From contig JAGXGT010000162.1 of the NCBI GenBank assembly GCA_024636595.1, positions 1 through 7,433 of the forward strand: a DNA stretch of 7,433 nt, written 5' to 3'. A program made the position numbers and the translations under genes. Under the pieces are notes generated by a model. That model saw nothing but the letters and a program-made list of their open reading frames with translations. It did not search any database and had not been told where the DNA came from. Positions 1 to 5,922 of this stretch are shown here, in pieces. This DNA is from Sphingomonadales bacterium. Its GTDB lineage: Bacteria > Pseudomonadota > Alphaproteobacteria > Sphingomonadales > Sphingomonadaceae. Numbering within the stretch: the stretch's first letter is position 1; the number at the start of each line of letters is the position of its first letter.

Positions 1-27
1 CCGGTCATGATGAAGGAACGCATATGA
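1..27 (+). CDS. possible 3' end of an upstream gene (partial)
   Basis: Reading from base 1, the frame runs through nine codons (tail PVMMKERI) and stops at TGA 25-27. This would overlap the next gene's ATG in the ATGA arrangement typical of translationally coupled operon genes. A second frame stops earlier, at TGA 8-10, so the true end of the upstream gene is undecided. Only a few codons are visible and no product can be named. In many proteobacteria the gene before this type of hydrolase is homogentisate 1,2-dioxygenase, but nothing here proves that. Confidence 0.25.
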   Translation, partial: PVMMKERI

Positions 28-1034
28 AACTCGCCACCCTGAAGAACGACACCCGCGACGGCCGCCTGGTCGTGGTCTCGAAAGACCTGACCCGCTGCTG
101 CGAAGCGAGCAATATCGCGCCAACCCTGCAGGCGGCGCTGGATGACTGGGACAATTGCGCGCCGAAACTGGAAGCGCTCTACCGCGATGTCGAGCATGAG
201 ACGGTGCCGTGCGAACGCTTTCACGAGCGGCTCGCCGAATCCCCCCTGCCCCGCGCCTATCAATGGGCCGATGGCAGCGCTTATATCAATCATGTCGAAC
301 TGGTCCGCAAAGCGCGCGGCGCGGAAGTGCCGGAGAGTTTCTATTCCGATCCGCTGATGTACCAGGGCGGCAGCGATGCCTTCCTCGGCCCGCGCGACGA
401 TATCCCGCTCGGCGATCCCAAATGGGGCTGCGACATGGAAGGCGAAATCGCGGTGATCACCGACGATGTGCCGGCAGGCGTCAGCAGCGACCAAGCCGCC
501 GACCATATCAAGCTGGTGATGCTGTGCAATGATGTGTCCCTGCGCGGCCTGATCCCCGGCGAGCTGGCCAAGGGTTTCGGCTTTTTCCAGTCCAAGCCGC
601 CCTCGGCCTTCTCCCCGGTCTGCGTGACCCCCGATGAACTGGGTGATGCGTGGAAAGACTCGGTCATCCATCTGCCGCTGCAGGTCGACTATAACCGCGA
701 GCCCTTTGGCCGCGCCAACGCCGGCAAGGACGCAACCTTCAGCCTCGCCGATCTGGTCGCCCACGCCGCCAAGACGCGCCCCTTATGCGCCGGCACGATC
801 ATCGGTTCCGGCACCGTCTCCAACCAGGGCCCCGATGGCGATCCCGGCAAGCCGGTCAGCGAAGGCGGCCTCGGCTACAGCTGCATCGCCGAAATCCGGA
901 TGATAGAGACGATCAACGACGGCGAAGCCAAGACGCCGTTTATGAGCGCTGGCGATACCGTGAAAATCCAGATGCTGGATGCGGATGGTCATTCGATATT
1001 CGGGGCTATCCGGCAGGATGTTGTGGCGGTTTGA
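24..1034 (+). CDS. fumarylacetoacetate hydrolase family protein (probable fumarylacetoacetase)
   Basis: This is a 336-residue metal-dependent hydrolase, probably cytoplasmic, that would cleave fumarylacetoacetate to fumarate and acetoacetate at the end of tyrosine/homogentisate breakdown. The start is supported by AAGGA at 13-17, six bases before ATG 24. Residues 1 to about 95 form the N-terminal part; the FAH fold follows. Metal-site residues are visible as E139 and E141 (in DMEGEIAV) and D170 (in CNDVSLRG), with K191 (FFQSKPPSAFSP) matching the catalytic lysine region of mammalian FAH. The FYSDPLMYQGG segment around 106-116 replaces the mammalian FYSSRQH segment, so the Asp126 and His133 equivalents seem absent. 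This is usual for the shorter bacterial clade of about 330 residues (animal enzymes about 420). A different beta-diketo acid hydrolase role is possible. Family is sure; the exact substrate is inferred. Confidence 0.88.
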   Translation: MKLATLKNDTRDGRLVVVSKDLTRCCEASNIAPTLQAALDDWDNCAPKLEALYRDVEHETVPCERFHERLAESPLPRAYQWADGSAYINHVELVRKARGAEVPESFYSDPLMYQGGSDAFLGPRDDIPLGDPKWGCDMEGEIAVITDDVPAGVSSDQAADHIKLVMLCNDVSLRGLIPGELAKGFGFFQSKPPSAFSPVCVTPDELGDAWKDSVIHLPLQVDYNREPFGRANAGKDATFSLADLVAHAAKTRPLCAGTIIGSGTVSNQGPDGDPGKPVSEGGLGYSCIAEIRMIETINDGEAKTPFMSAGDTVKIQMLDADGHSIFGAIRQDVVAV

Positions 1035-1044
1035 CGGGGTTGGT

Positions 1045-1073
1045 TTTCGAAAGGTTTTTCAAAAAGCTATGAT
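1045..1073 (+). promoter_or_regulatory. candidate promoter for the AT-rich membrane-protein gene
   Basis: TATGAT at 1068-1073 matches five of six bases of a sigma-70 -10 box and lies 48 bases before the GTG start at 1122. The bases 16-18 upstream (around TTTCGA, 1045-1050) are only a weak -35 match. The gene differs strongly in base composition from the preceding hydrolase gene and is separated from it by 87 bases, so its own promoter is plausible. AT-rich sequence produces such boxes by chance, hence the low confidence. Confidence 0.3.
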
Positions 1074-1086
1074 CCAATGGATAGCT
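1065..1086. repeat. small inverted repeat overlapping the candidate -10 box
   Basis: AGCTAT (1065-1070) and ATAGCT (1081-1086) are perfect inverted complements separated by ten bases. Inside them ATCC (1072-1075) and GGAT (1079-1082) also pair around AAT. No T-tract follows, so it is not a classical terminator for the upstream gene. Its overlap with the TATGAT box would fit an operator, but the arms are short and chance is a real alternative. Confidence 0.3.
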
Positions 1087-1121
1087 AGAACTCAAAAGAA
1101 TAAGTAAGTAGAAGAGCTCTG

Positions 1122-1865
1122 GTGCAGCTCATCTCGAATTCTTTTAAGCCGGCACGGAAAGTGCTTAGGATAATTGACCCGCGGTTAGCGGCATTATTCT
1201 TCATCGCGCTTTTCGCTATGGCAATCACGGCCTCCGACCCGTTGGCAAGAGAAGCATTGTGCGATTTCAAAATCTGTCTTCGAGCTTATCGCCCAGATTA
1301 TTGGAACGCGATATTCAATACGATGGCATCCGGTGCAGTGATCAGTTTGTTTTTTTACTGGGTATTAGTCGAATTACCGCAGTATAGGAAACGTGAGCGC
1401 TTGAAGCGAATTTTCGCATCGCAGTACCGGTCGTTTAAATTGCAGTGCATCGATATTTTCCTTGTTCTTTCGAATTCAACCAATGATTCTGAAACTGCCG
1501 TTCGCTTACTCGAACCAGATGAATTCAGAAAATACTTCAAACAAGATGCCGGCGATCATCAGATTCTGTGGGATCGTTTTCTGAACGGACTGAACGACTA
1601 TTATCTCGAAGCACTAGCCCGTAAGATGGAGCATCTACGGGATGAATTCAGGTTTTTTCTTCTTGCCGTGGAGTCGGAAGATGAGAAGCTAATTGAATTG
1701 CTTAAGCGGTTCACTGAAACCACTCACTACAACGTGACACGCAGTGAAGATTATGATGAGGTAAAATCCTTAAGCGGATATTTCTGGAATATTTTTGCGG
1801 GTTGGTCGTTTATCGATGGTTATCGTAGCGACGACATCGTGCTCGAAGCAATTGAGCGAATTTGA
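1122..1865 (+). CDS. hypothetical two-helix inner-membrane protein, AT-rich, probably acquired
   Basis: I do not recognise a named family with certainty. The 247-residue product starts at GTG, with AGAAG (1110-1114) seven bases upstream. Residues 1-19 are basic (KPARK), followed by a hydrophobic helix at about 20-38. An outer loop at 39-62 contains C47 and C52. A second helix at about 63-84 is followed by a strongly basic stretch (YRKRERLKR, 88-96). The positive-inside rule puts both ends in the cytoplasm and the loop with the two cysteines in the periplasm. The rest, about 97-247, is soluble, charged and probably helical, with no catalytic motif I can name. Counted GC over 1141-1860 is about 45%, against roughly 60% in neighbours, and AT-rich codons are common, which suggests horizontal transfer. 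Two-helix proteins with this QYRKR-type junction occur as accessory genes of unknown role (recollection, not a search). It is convergent with the thiolase-like gene. Confidence 0.75.
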   Translation: MQLISNSFKPARKVLRIIDPRLAALFFIALFAMAITASDPLAREALCDFKICLRAYRPDYWNAIFNTMASGAVISLFFYWVLVELPQYRKRERLKRIFASQYRSFKLQCIDIFLVLSNSTNDSETAVRLLEPDEFRKYFKQDAGDHQILWDRFLNGLNDYYLEALARKMEHLRDEFRFFLLAVESEDEKLIELLKRFTETTHYNVTRSEDYDEVKSLSGYFWNIFAGWSFIDGYRSDDIVLEAIERI

Positions 1866-1944
1866 ACAATATTGACTACCCCTCAAACCAGCACCGCCGC
1901 CCGACACCTAATCCGCTCCATCACGCACCAACAGCTTGCGCCCA

Positions 1945-3468
1945 CTATCCCTCAAGCTTCGCCATATTACGATCATCGGCGGCGGTGACATTGACCGCCA
2001 GTCCGATCAGATCGGTGTCCTCCGGCGCATCGGGCAGGACGCCAATCGCGGGCAGCCCCTGCTCGTCCTCCAGCCACAGGGACGCGGCGCCGCGGCTGGC
2101 CTTGCCATAAGGCATGGCATAGCTTTTGATCACTGCCTTGCCGTTGAAGAAATGGTCCGGTTTGACATGATCCGGCTTGGCAATCCGCTCCGGCGCGGCG
2201 ATGCGGTCGGGTGACCAGCCGCCAGCGACCGGTTGCGCGGCATAGATGCCGACCGATTCCTTGTTGATCACCCCGCCATTGGCCGAGATCATCCCCGGCT
2301 TGCTGCCATTCTTGCGCAGCGCCTCAACCAGCGCGACCATGCCGTGGGCGCTATAGCTGTTGCCGGGCCCGCCGAAGAAGCTCAGCCCGCCGGTCAGCGT
2401 GTAGGAAGCCAGTGACCGGTCGGGCGAACCGAGCGCGTCCATCGCCAGCGACACCGCGACCGGGAAACAGCTGTAGATATCGATCGGCCCGAGATCCGCC
2501 GCGTCCAGCTCCGCCAGTTCCAGCGCCTTCGGAAACGCCGCCTGCATAGCCGGCGAGATCGACAGATCGTCCTGCTGGCTCATCAGCGGCACGCTGGCGT
2601 CGGCGCCGCTGTGCAGATAGATCATCTTGTCTTCGGCGATACCCAATTCGGCAGCATGACCAGCGGTGGTCAGGATCACTGCCGCGCCCAGTTCAACCGC
2701 ATCCTGCGCCACCATCCAGCGGCGATAGGGATCGTTCAGCCGGTAATTGCCATGGTCGTCGGACAGCAATTCTTCTGCCGTCCAGTTACGGGCAAATTGA
2801 GCGTGCTCGCGTGACAAGGACACGCTTGCAAACGCCTCCCACAGTTCCGCCATATCCTTTGCATAGCTGATGCGGTTCATCCCCAGCCGCGCGCGCCGGG
2901 CATTTTCGACAATCCCGTAAGCCATCGGCATATTGATAATGCCCTGCCGCCATTCATAGGCGGTCAGCATCTTGTCTTCATTGGTTATCAGATCGGTCAT
3001 CTCGCGGGTCGCGGGCTGATGCCAGTCCAGCGCATGATCGCTCCGCCGCGCCCGCTTGACCGTACCCATATTCTCGGCGCTGGACAGGACCACCGCTTGA
3101 TATTCACCATTGTGAACCTGACAGGCGAGCTTGTTGAGATGCTTTTGCGGGCTCTGACCGCCAACATCACCATAGAGCAGGCTGGCCGGGTCCAGACCGG
3201 ATGCCGTGGCCACCGCCTCGGGGTGATTCTCCGGCGAGCCAAAATCATGCGGCAGGCCGCTATCGTGGAACAGCCGGATCGACAGTAGGCAGTCAATCGA
3301 GGCCGCCAGCTTGTCTGCGACGCCGCTATCGGCCAGCGCCTGCTTGACCGCAGCCGACGCCAGATCAACCGTCGATGGCCATTCAATCCCTTGCGATTCT
3401 TTCAGTTTTTGTCCGCTCGCTTCACCGACGCCGACCAGCACCGGTGCCTTGGGATCTGCCGTTACCAT
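1945..3468 (-). CDS. thiolase-like protein without nucleophilic cysteine (TLP1/SCP2-thiolase-like), annotated as acetyl-CoA acetyltransferase
   Basis: This 507-residue protein has a thiolase fold at about 8-415 and an extra C-terminal domain at about 420-507, resembling the added domain of mycobacterial thiolase-like protein 1. The start is ATG 3468 (reverse strand) because AGGGA lies seven bases before it; an in-frame TTG at 3483 lies upstream of that ribosome site and is rejected. The place of the first thiolase cysteine reads DVGGQSPQKH (101-110), with no cysteine. The histidine loop is kept as GGPGNSYSAHGM (H375). The usual second CxG motif reads SANGG (395-399), with no cysteine. DIYSCFPVAV (330-339) and TLTGGLSFFGG (357-367) are typical of this subfamily. 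Classical thiolysis is therefore doubtful. Related cysteine-free proteins act as retro-aldolases in steroid side-chain removal with a DUF35 partner, which is not seen here. It is divergent from the CoA-transferase operon, so a shared pathway is likely. Confidence 0.85.
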   Translation of the reverse strand: MVTADPKAPVLVGVGEASGQKLKESQGIEWPSTVDLASAAVKQALADSGVADKLAASIDCLLSIRLFHDSGLPHDFGSPENHPEAVATASGLDPASLLYGDVGGQSPQKHLNKLACQVHNGEYQAVVLSSAENMGTVKRARRSDHALDWHQPATREMTDLITNEDKMLTAYEWRQGIINMPMAYGIVENARRARLGMNRISYAKDMAELWEAFASVSLSREHAQFARNWTAEELLSDDHGNYRLNDPYRRWMVAQDAVELGAAVILTTAGHAAELGIAEDKMIYLHSGADASVPLMSQQDDLSISPAMQAAFPKALELAELDAADLGPIDIYSCFPVAVSLAMDALGSPDRSLASYTLTGGLSFFGGPGNSYSAHGMVALVEALRKNGSKPGMISANGGVINKESVGIYAAQPVAGGWSPDRIAAPERIAKPDHVKPDHFFNGKAVIKSYAMPYGKASRGAASLWLEDEQGLPAIGVLPDAPEDTDLIGLAVNVTAADDRNMAKLEG

Positions 3469-3560
3469 TGTTAATTCCCTCAAAATAAACAGTTCATCAA
3501 TCGATTAAACATGATAACAGCAAGGTGGAATCATGCACTAGCTAAAATGGAGAATATTTG
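3469..3560. promoter_or_regulatory. divergent intergenic control region
   Basis: These 92 bases separate the starts of the leftward thiolase-like gene and the rightward CoA-transferase operon, so they must hold at least one promoter for each unless transcription enters from elsewhere. The stretch is clearly AT-richer than the flanking genes. I could not find a convincing -35/-10 pair for either direction; TAAAAT at 3543-3548 is a weak -10-like box for the rightward operon. An AATCGATT palindrome (3499-3506) and an inverted repeat (3510-3535) are the visible candidates for regulator binding. Confidence 0.6.
3510..3535. repeat. inverted repeat CATGAT-N14-ATCATG, candidate operator
   Basis: CATGAT (3510-3515) and ATCATG (3530-3535) are perfect inverted complements with a 14-base spacer, in the centre of the divergent intergenic region. 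The overall size of 26 bases fits a dimeric repressor site of the TetR or similar type, and one regulator could then control both directions. No regulator gene is in the window and six-base arms can arise by chance. Confidence 0.3.
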
Positions 3561-4772
3561 ATGGGCGGCTGGCCGGAACTGAATTGGGACACGGAACCGA
3601 CGGGCCCGCTGAAGGGACTGAAGATCGTCGATATGTCTACCGTTGTCCTCGGACCCTTCGCCACTCTCAATTTCGCCGATATGGGCGCGGACGTGATCAA
3701 GATCGAGAATGGCGAAGGCAAATTTGCCGGCGACATGATGCGCCACGCCGGCGACAGCCCGACCGGTGATCTCGGCCCGATCTTCGCCTCGCTCAACCGT
3801 AACAAGAAATCGATCACGCTCAACGGCAAGGATGCAGACGACAAGGCCGTCATTCTCGAACTGCTCAAACATGCCGATGTGTTTTTTCACAATGTCCGGC
3901 TGGCAGGCATGGAACGGCTGGGGCTGGATTATGAAAGCATCAAGGCGGTCAATCCCGGCATTGTCTATGTCCATTGCGCCGGCTTTGGTCAGGGCGGCGA
4001 ATATGAGAAACGGCAGGCCTATGATGACCTGATCCAGTGCGCCTCCGGATTTGCCAGCCTGTTCGAAATGCGCGGTGACAGCGGTCGTCCGCTCTACATG
4101 CCGTCGCTGGTCGCCGACAAGACGATCGGCCTGTTTGCGGTCAACGCAACACTGGCGGCGATGTATCACAAGGAGAAGACCGGCGAGGGGCAATTTGTCC
4201 AGGTGCCGATGTTCGAAGCCTTTACCTGGTTCAACATGGTCGAGAATCTGTGGGGCGAAACCTTCATTCCCGGCAATGGAAAACTTGCCTACACACGCTC
4301 GATCAACGAGAATCGCAAGCCCTATCCAACCAAGGACGGCTATATCGGTCTGGTTCCCTATAATGACGCGCAGTGGCGGAAATTTTTCGAGCTGGGCGGC
4401 AAACCCGGCGTCTTTGATGAACCGCGCTTCGCCGATTATTCCCAGCGCACCAAGAACATCACCGCACTCTATGCCCTGATCGAGGAAATTGCCGCGACCA
4501 AGACCACCGACGAGTGGCTGCCCCTGCTCGACGAGCATAATATTCCGGCCATGCGCTATAACAGGATGGAAGATGTGCTGACCGATCCGCATTTGCAGCA
4601 GGTCGGCTTCTGGCAGGAACGGGAGGGCGACAAGATCGGCAAATATCGGACGATCAAGCATCCGGTCCATTATTCCGCCAGCCCGGCGAACATCTATGCC
4701 GACCCGCCGACATTGGGTGCAGACAATGATGAGATACGCGGCGCGCTAAACATGCCCGCCAACGACGCCTAA
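3561..4772 (+). CDS. class III (CaiB/BaiF) acyl-CoA transferase
   Basis: The 403-residue product would move CoA between a donor thioester and a free carboxylic acid, activating a substrate for beta-oxidation in the cytoplasm. ATG 3561 is chosen because GGAG (3549-3552) lies eight bases upstream; a TTG directly before it adds one codon only. The N-terminal half shows the family pattern: GLKIVDMSTVVLGPFATLNF (19-38), ADMGADVIKIE (39-49), LNRNKKSITLN (78-88). The catalytic aspartate is most likely D155 in RQAYDDLIQCASG (151-163), which aligns with the family's AYDxxxQAxxG motif. The rest carries the usual large insert and the return of the chain to the Rossmann-like domain. Length fits transferases (about 400) better than the shorter alpha-methylacyl-CoA racemases (about 360), though the same superfamily includes both. 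It is first in an operon with two acyl-CoA dehydrogenase genes, which supports substrate activation. The acid itself is unknown. Confidence 0.9.
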   Translation: MGGWPELNWDTEPTGPLKGLKIVDMSTVVLGPFATLNFADMGADVIKIENGEGKFAGDMMRHAGDSPTGDLGPIFASLNRNKKSITLNGKDADDKAVILELLKHADVFFHNVRLAGMERLGLDYESIKAVNPGIVYVHCAGFGQGGEYEKRQAYDDLIQCASGFASLFEMRGDSGRPLYMPSLVADKTIGLFAVNATLAAMYHKEKTGEGQFVQVPMFEAFTWFNMVENLWGETFIPGNGKLAYTRSINENRKPYPTKDGYIGLVPYNDAQWRKFFELGGKPGVFDEPRFADYSQRTKNITALYALIEEIAATKTTDEWLPLLDEHNIPAMRYNRMEDVLTDPHLQQVGFWQEREGDKIGKYRTIKHPVHYSASPANIYADPPTLGADNDEIRGALNMPANDA

Positions 4773-4797
4773 GAAATAGCAGGACAGGAACCGCCCG

Positions 4798-5910
4798 ATG
4801 AATTTTGATTTCTCTGACGACCAGAAATTTCTCCGCGATGAAGCGCGCAAGTTTTTGGAGGCCCAGTGCACGATGGCGCAGGTCCGTGAAGTGCTCGACG
4901 ATGACAGCAAGAGCCACAATGACGGCGTGTGGAAGAAGATTGTCGAAATGGGCTGGCTCGGCGCGGCGATTCCCGAAGAATATGGCGGGCTTGGTCTCGG
5001 CATGCTCGAGCTCTGCGTGATTGCCGAGGAGCTGGGCCGGACACTGGCGCCGGTTCCGTTCGGCTCCTCCGCCTATTTCTTTGCCGAAGCGCTAAAGCTG
5101 GCGGGCAGCGAGGAACAGAAACTGGCGTTGCTGCCGAAGGTTGCCGACGGCAGCGTCATCGGCTGTATCGCGGTCAGCGAAGGGCCGGGCGAGACTGCCG
5201 CTGGCAATATTGCCACGCGGCTCAAGGACGGCAGCATAACGGGTAAGAAAATCCCGGTGACCGACGGCGATATCGCCACCCATGCAATTGTGCTGGTCAA
5301 AGATGGCAGCAGCGCCAGCCTGGTCATTGTCGACCTGAACCACAGCGGCGTCACCCGCAAATCGATCAAGACGCTGGAGCCAACCCGCAGCCATGCGGTG
5401 ATCAGCTTTGACGGCGCTACCGCAGACCTGCTCGGCGAGGCGGGTAACGGCATGCCGCTGCTCGACCAGATCAACGACCGGGCGGCGGTGCTGCTCGCCT
5501 TTGAGCAATTGGGCGGGGCCTCGCGCTGTCTGGAAATGGCCAATGCCTATGCCAAGGAACGGGTGGCCTTTGGCCGCGCGATTGGTGGCAATCAGGCGAT
5601 CAAGCATAAGCTTGCCGATATGTATGTGAAGAACGAAGTGGCCCGCTCCAACGCTTATTATGGTGCGTGGGCGCTGTCGAGCGATGCCGCCGAACTGCCC
5701 GAAGCGGCAGCAGCGGCGCGGGTCGCGGCATCGGAGGCCTTTTGGTATGCTTCGAAGGAAAATATCCAGACCCATGGCGGCATGGGCTTCACCTGGGAAG
5801 TAGATTGCCATCTCTTCTACCGCCGCGCCAAATTGCTTGCCGTTCAGGCCGGCAGCCCGGCAGTCTGGAAAGAGAAGCTGGTCAGCGCGCTCGAAGCGAA
5901 AAACGATTAA
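4798..5910 (+). CDS. acyl-CoA dehydrogenase family protein, probable non-catalytic subunit of a heteromeric enzyme
   Basis: This 370-residue flavoprotein-family member starts at ATG 4798 with AGGAA (4786-4790) seven bases upstream, 25 bases after the CoA-transferase stop. The N-terminal helical domain is about 1-115 (PEEYGGLGLG, 59-68), the middle beta-domain about 120-215 and the C-terminal helical domain about 220-365. YAKERVAFGRAIGGNQAIKH (251-270) and QTHGGMGFTWE (324-334) are the FAD-contacting motifs of the family. Two features are missing. The C-terminal YEGT motif with the usual catalytic glutamate is replaced by QAGSPAVWKEK (350-360), and the alternative position used in isovaleryl-CoA dehydrogenase falls on alanine in NDRAAVLL (226-233). 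This is the pattern of the beta subunit of alpha2beta2 acyl-CoA dehydrogenases such as the mycobacterial steroid side-chain enzymes ChsE4-ChsE5. The next gene supplies a plausible catalytic partner. Family assignment is firm; the subunit role is inference. Confidence 0.9.
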   Translation: MNFDFSDDQKFLRDEARKFLEAQCTMAQVREVLDDDSKSHNDGVWKKIVEMGWLGAAIPEEYGGLGLGMLELCVIAEELGRTLAPVPFGSSAYFFAEALKLAGSEEQKLALLPKVADGSVIGCIAVSEGPGETAAGNIATRLKDGSITGKKIPVTDGDIATHAIVLVKDGSSASLVIVDLNHSGVTRKSIKTLEPTRSHAVISFDGATADLLGEAGNGMPLLDQINDRAAVLLAFEQLGGASRCLEMANAYAKERVAFGRAIGGNQAIKHKLADMYVKNEVARSNAYYGAWALSSDAAELPEAAAAARVAASEAFWYASKENIQTHGGMGFTWEVDCHLFYRRAKLLAVQAGSPAVWKEKLVSALEAKND

Positions 5911-5922
5911 GAGGAATTTGAC

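Noticed and set aside
1040..1065. T-rich and A-rich tracts after the hydrolase stop as an intrinsic terminator
   Set aside because: The possible stem (TTTTCGAAA and TTTTTCAAAAA) is short and AT-only, without the GC-rich stem expected of an intrinsic terminator.
1933..1958. AGCTTG / CAAGCT inverted repeat between the convergent genes as a terminator
   Set aside because: Only six-base arms with a 14-base loop, no T-tract on either strand, and it overlaps the stop codon and last codons of the thiolase-like gene.
1862..2214. Small forward open frames (1862-2110, 1936-2214) after the AT-rich gene
   Set aside because: They lie almost entirely over the 3' end of the thiolase-like gene on the other strand, with no ribosome site or family resemblance.
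3469..3483. TTG at 3483 (reverse strand) as the start of the thiolase-like gene
   Set aside because: The AGGGA ribosome site lies between this TTG and the ATG at 3468, so it would be inside the gene; the ATG is the better start.
3531..4670. A 379-codon reverse-strand frame over the CoA-transferase gene
   Set aside because: Same antisense effect of GC-rich codon use; the sense strand carries full CaiB/BaiF motifs.
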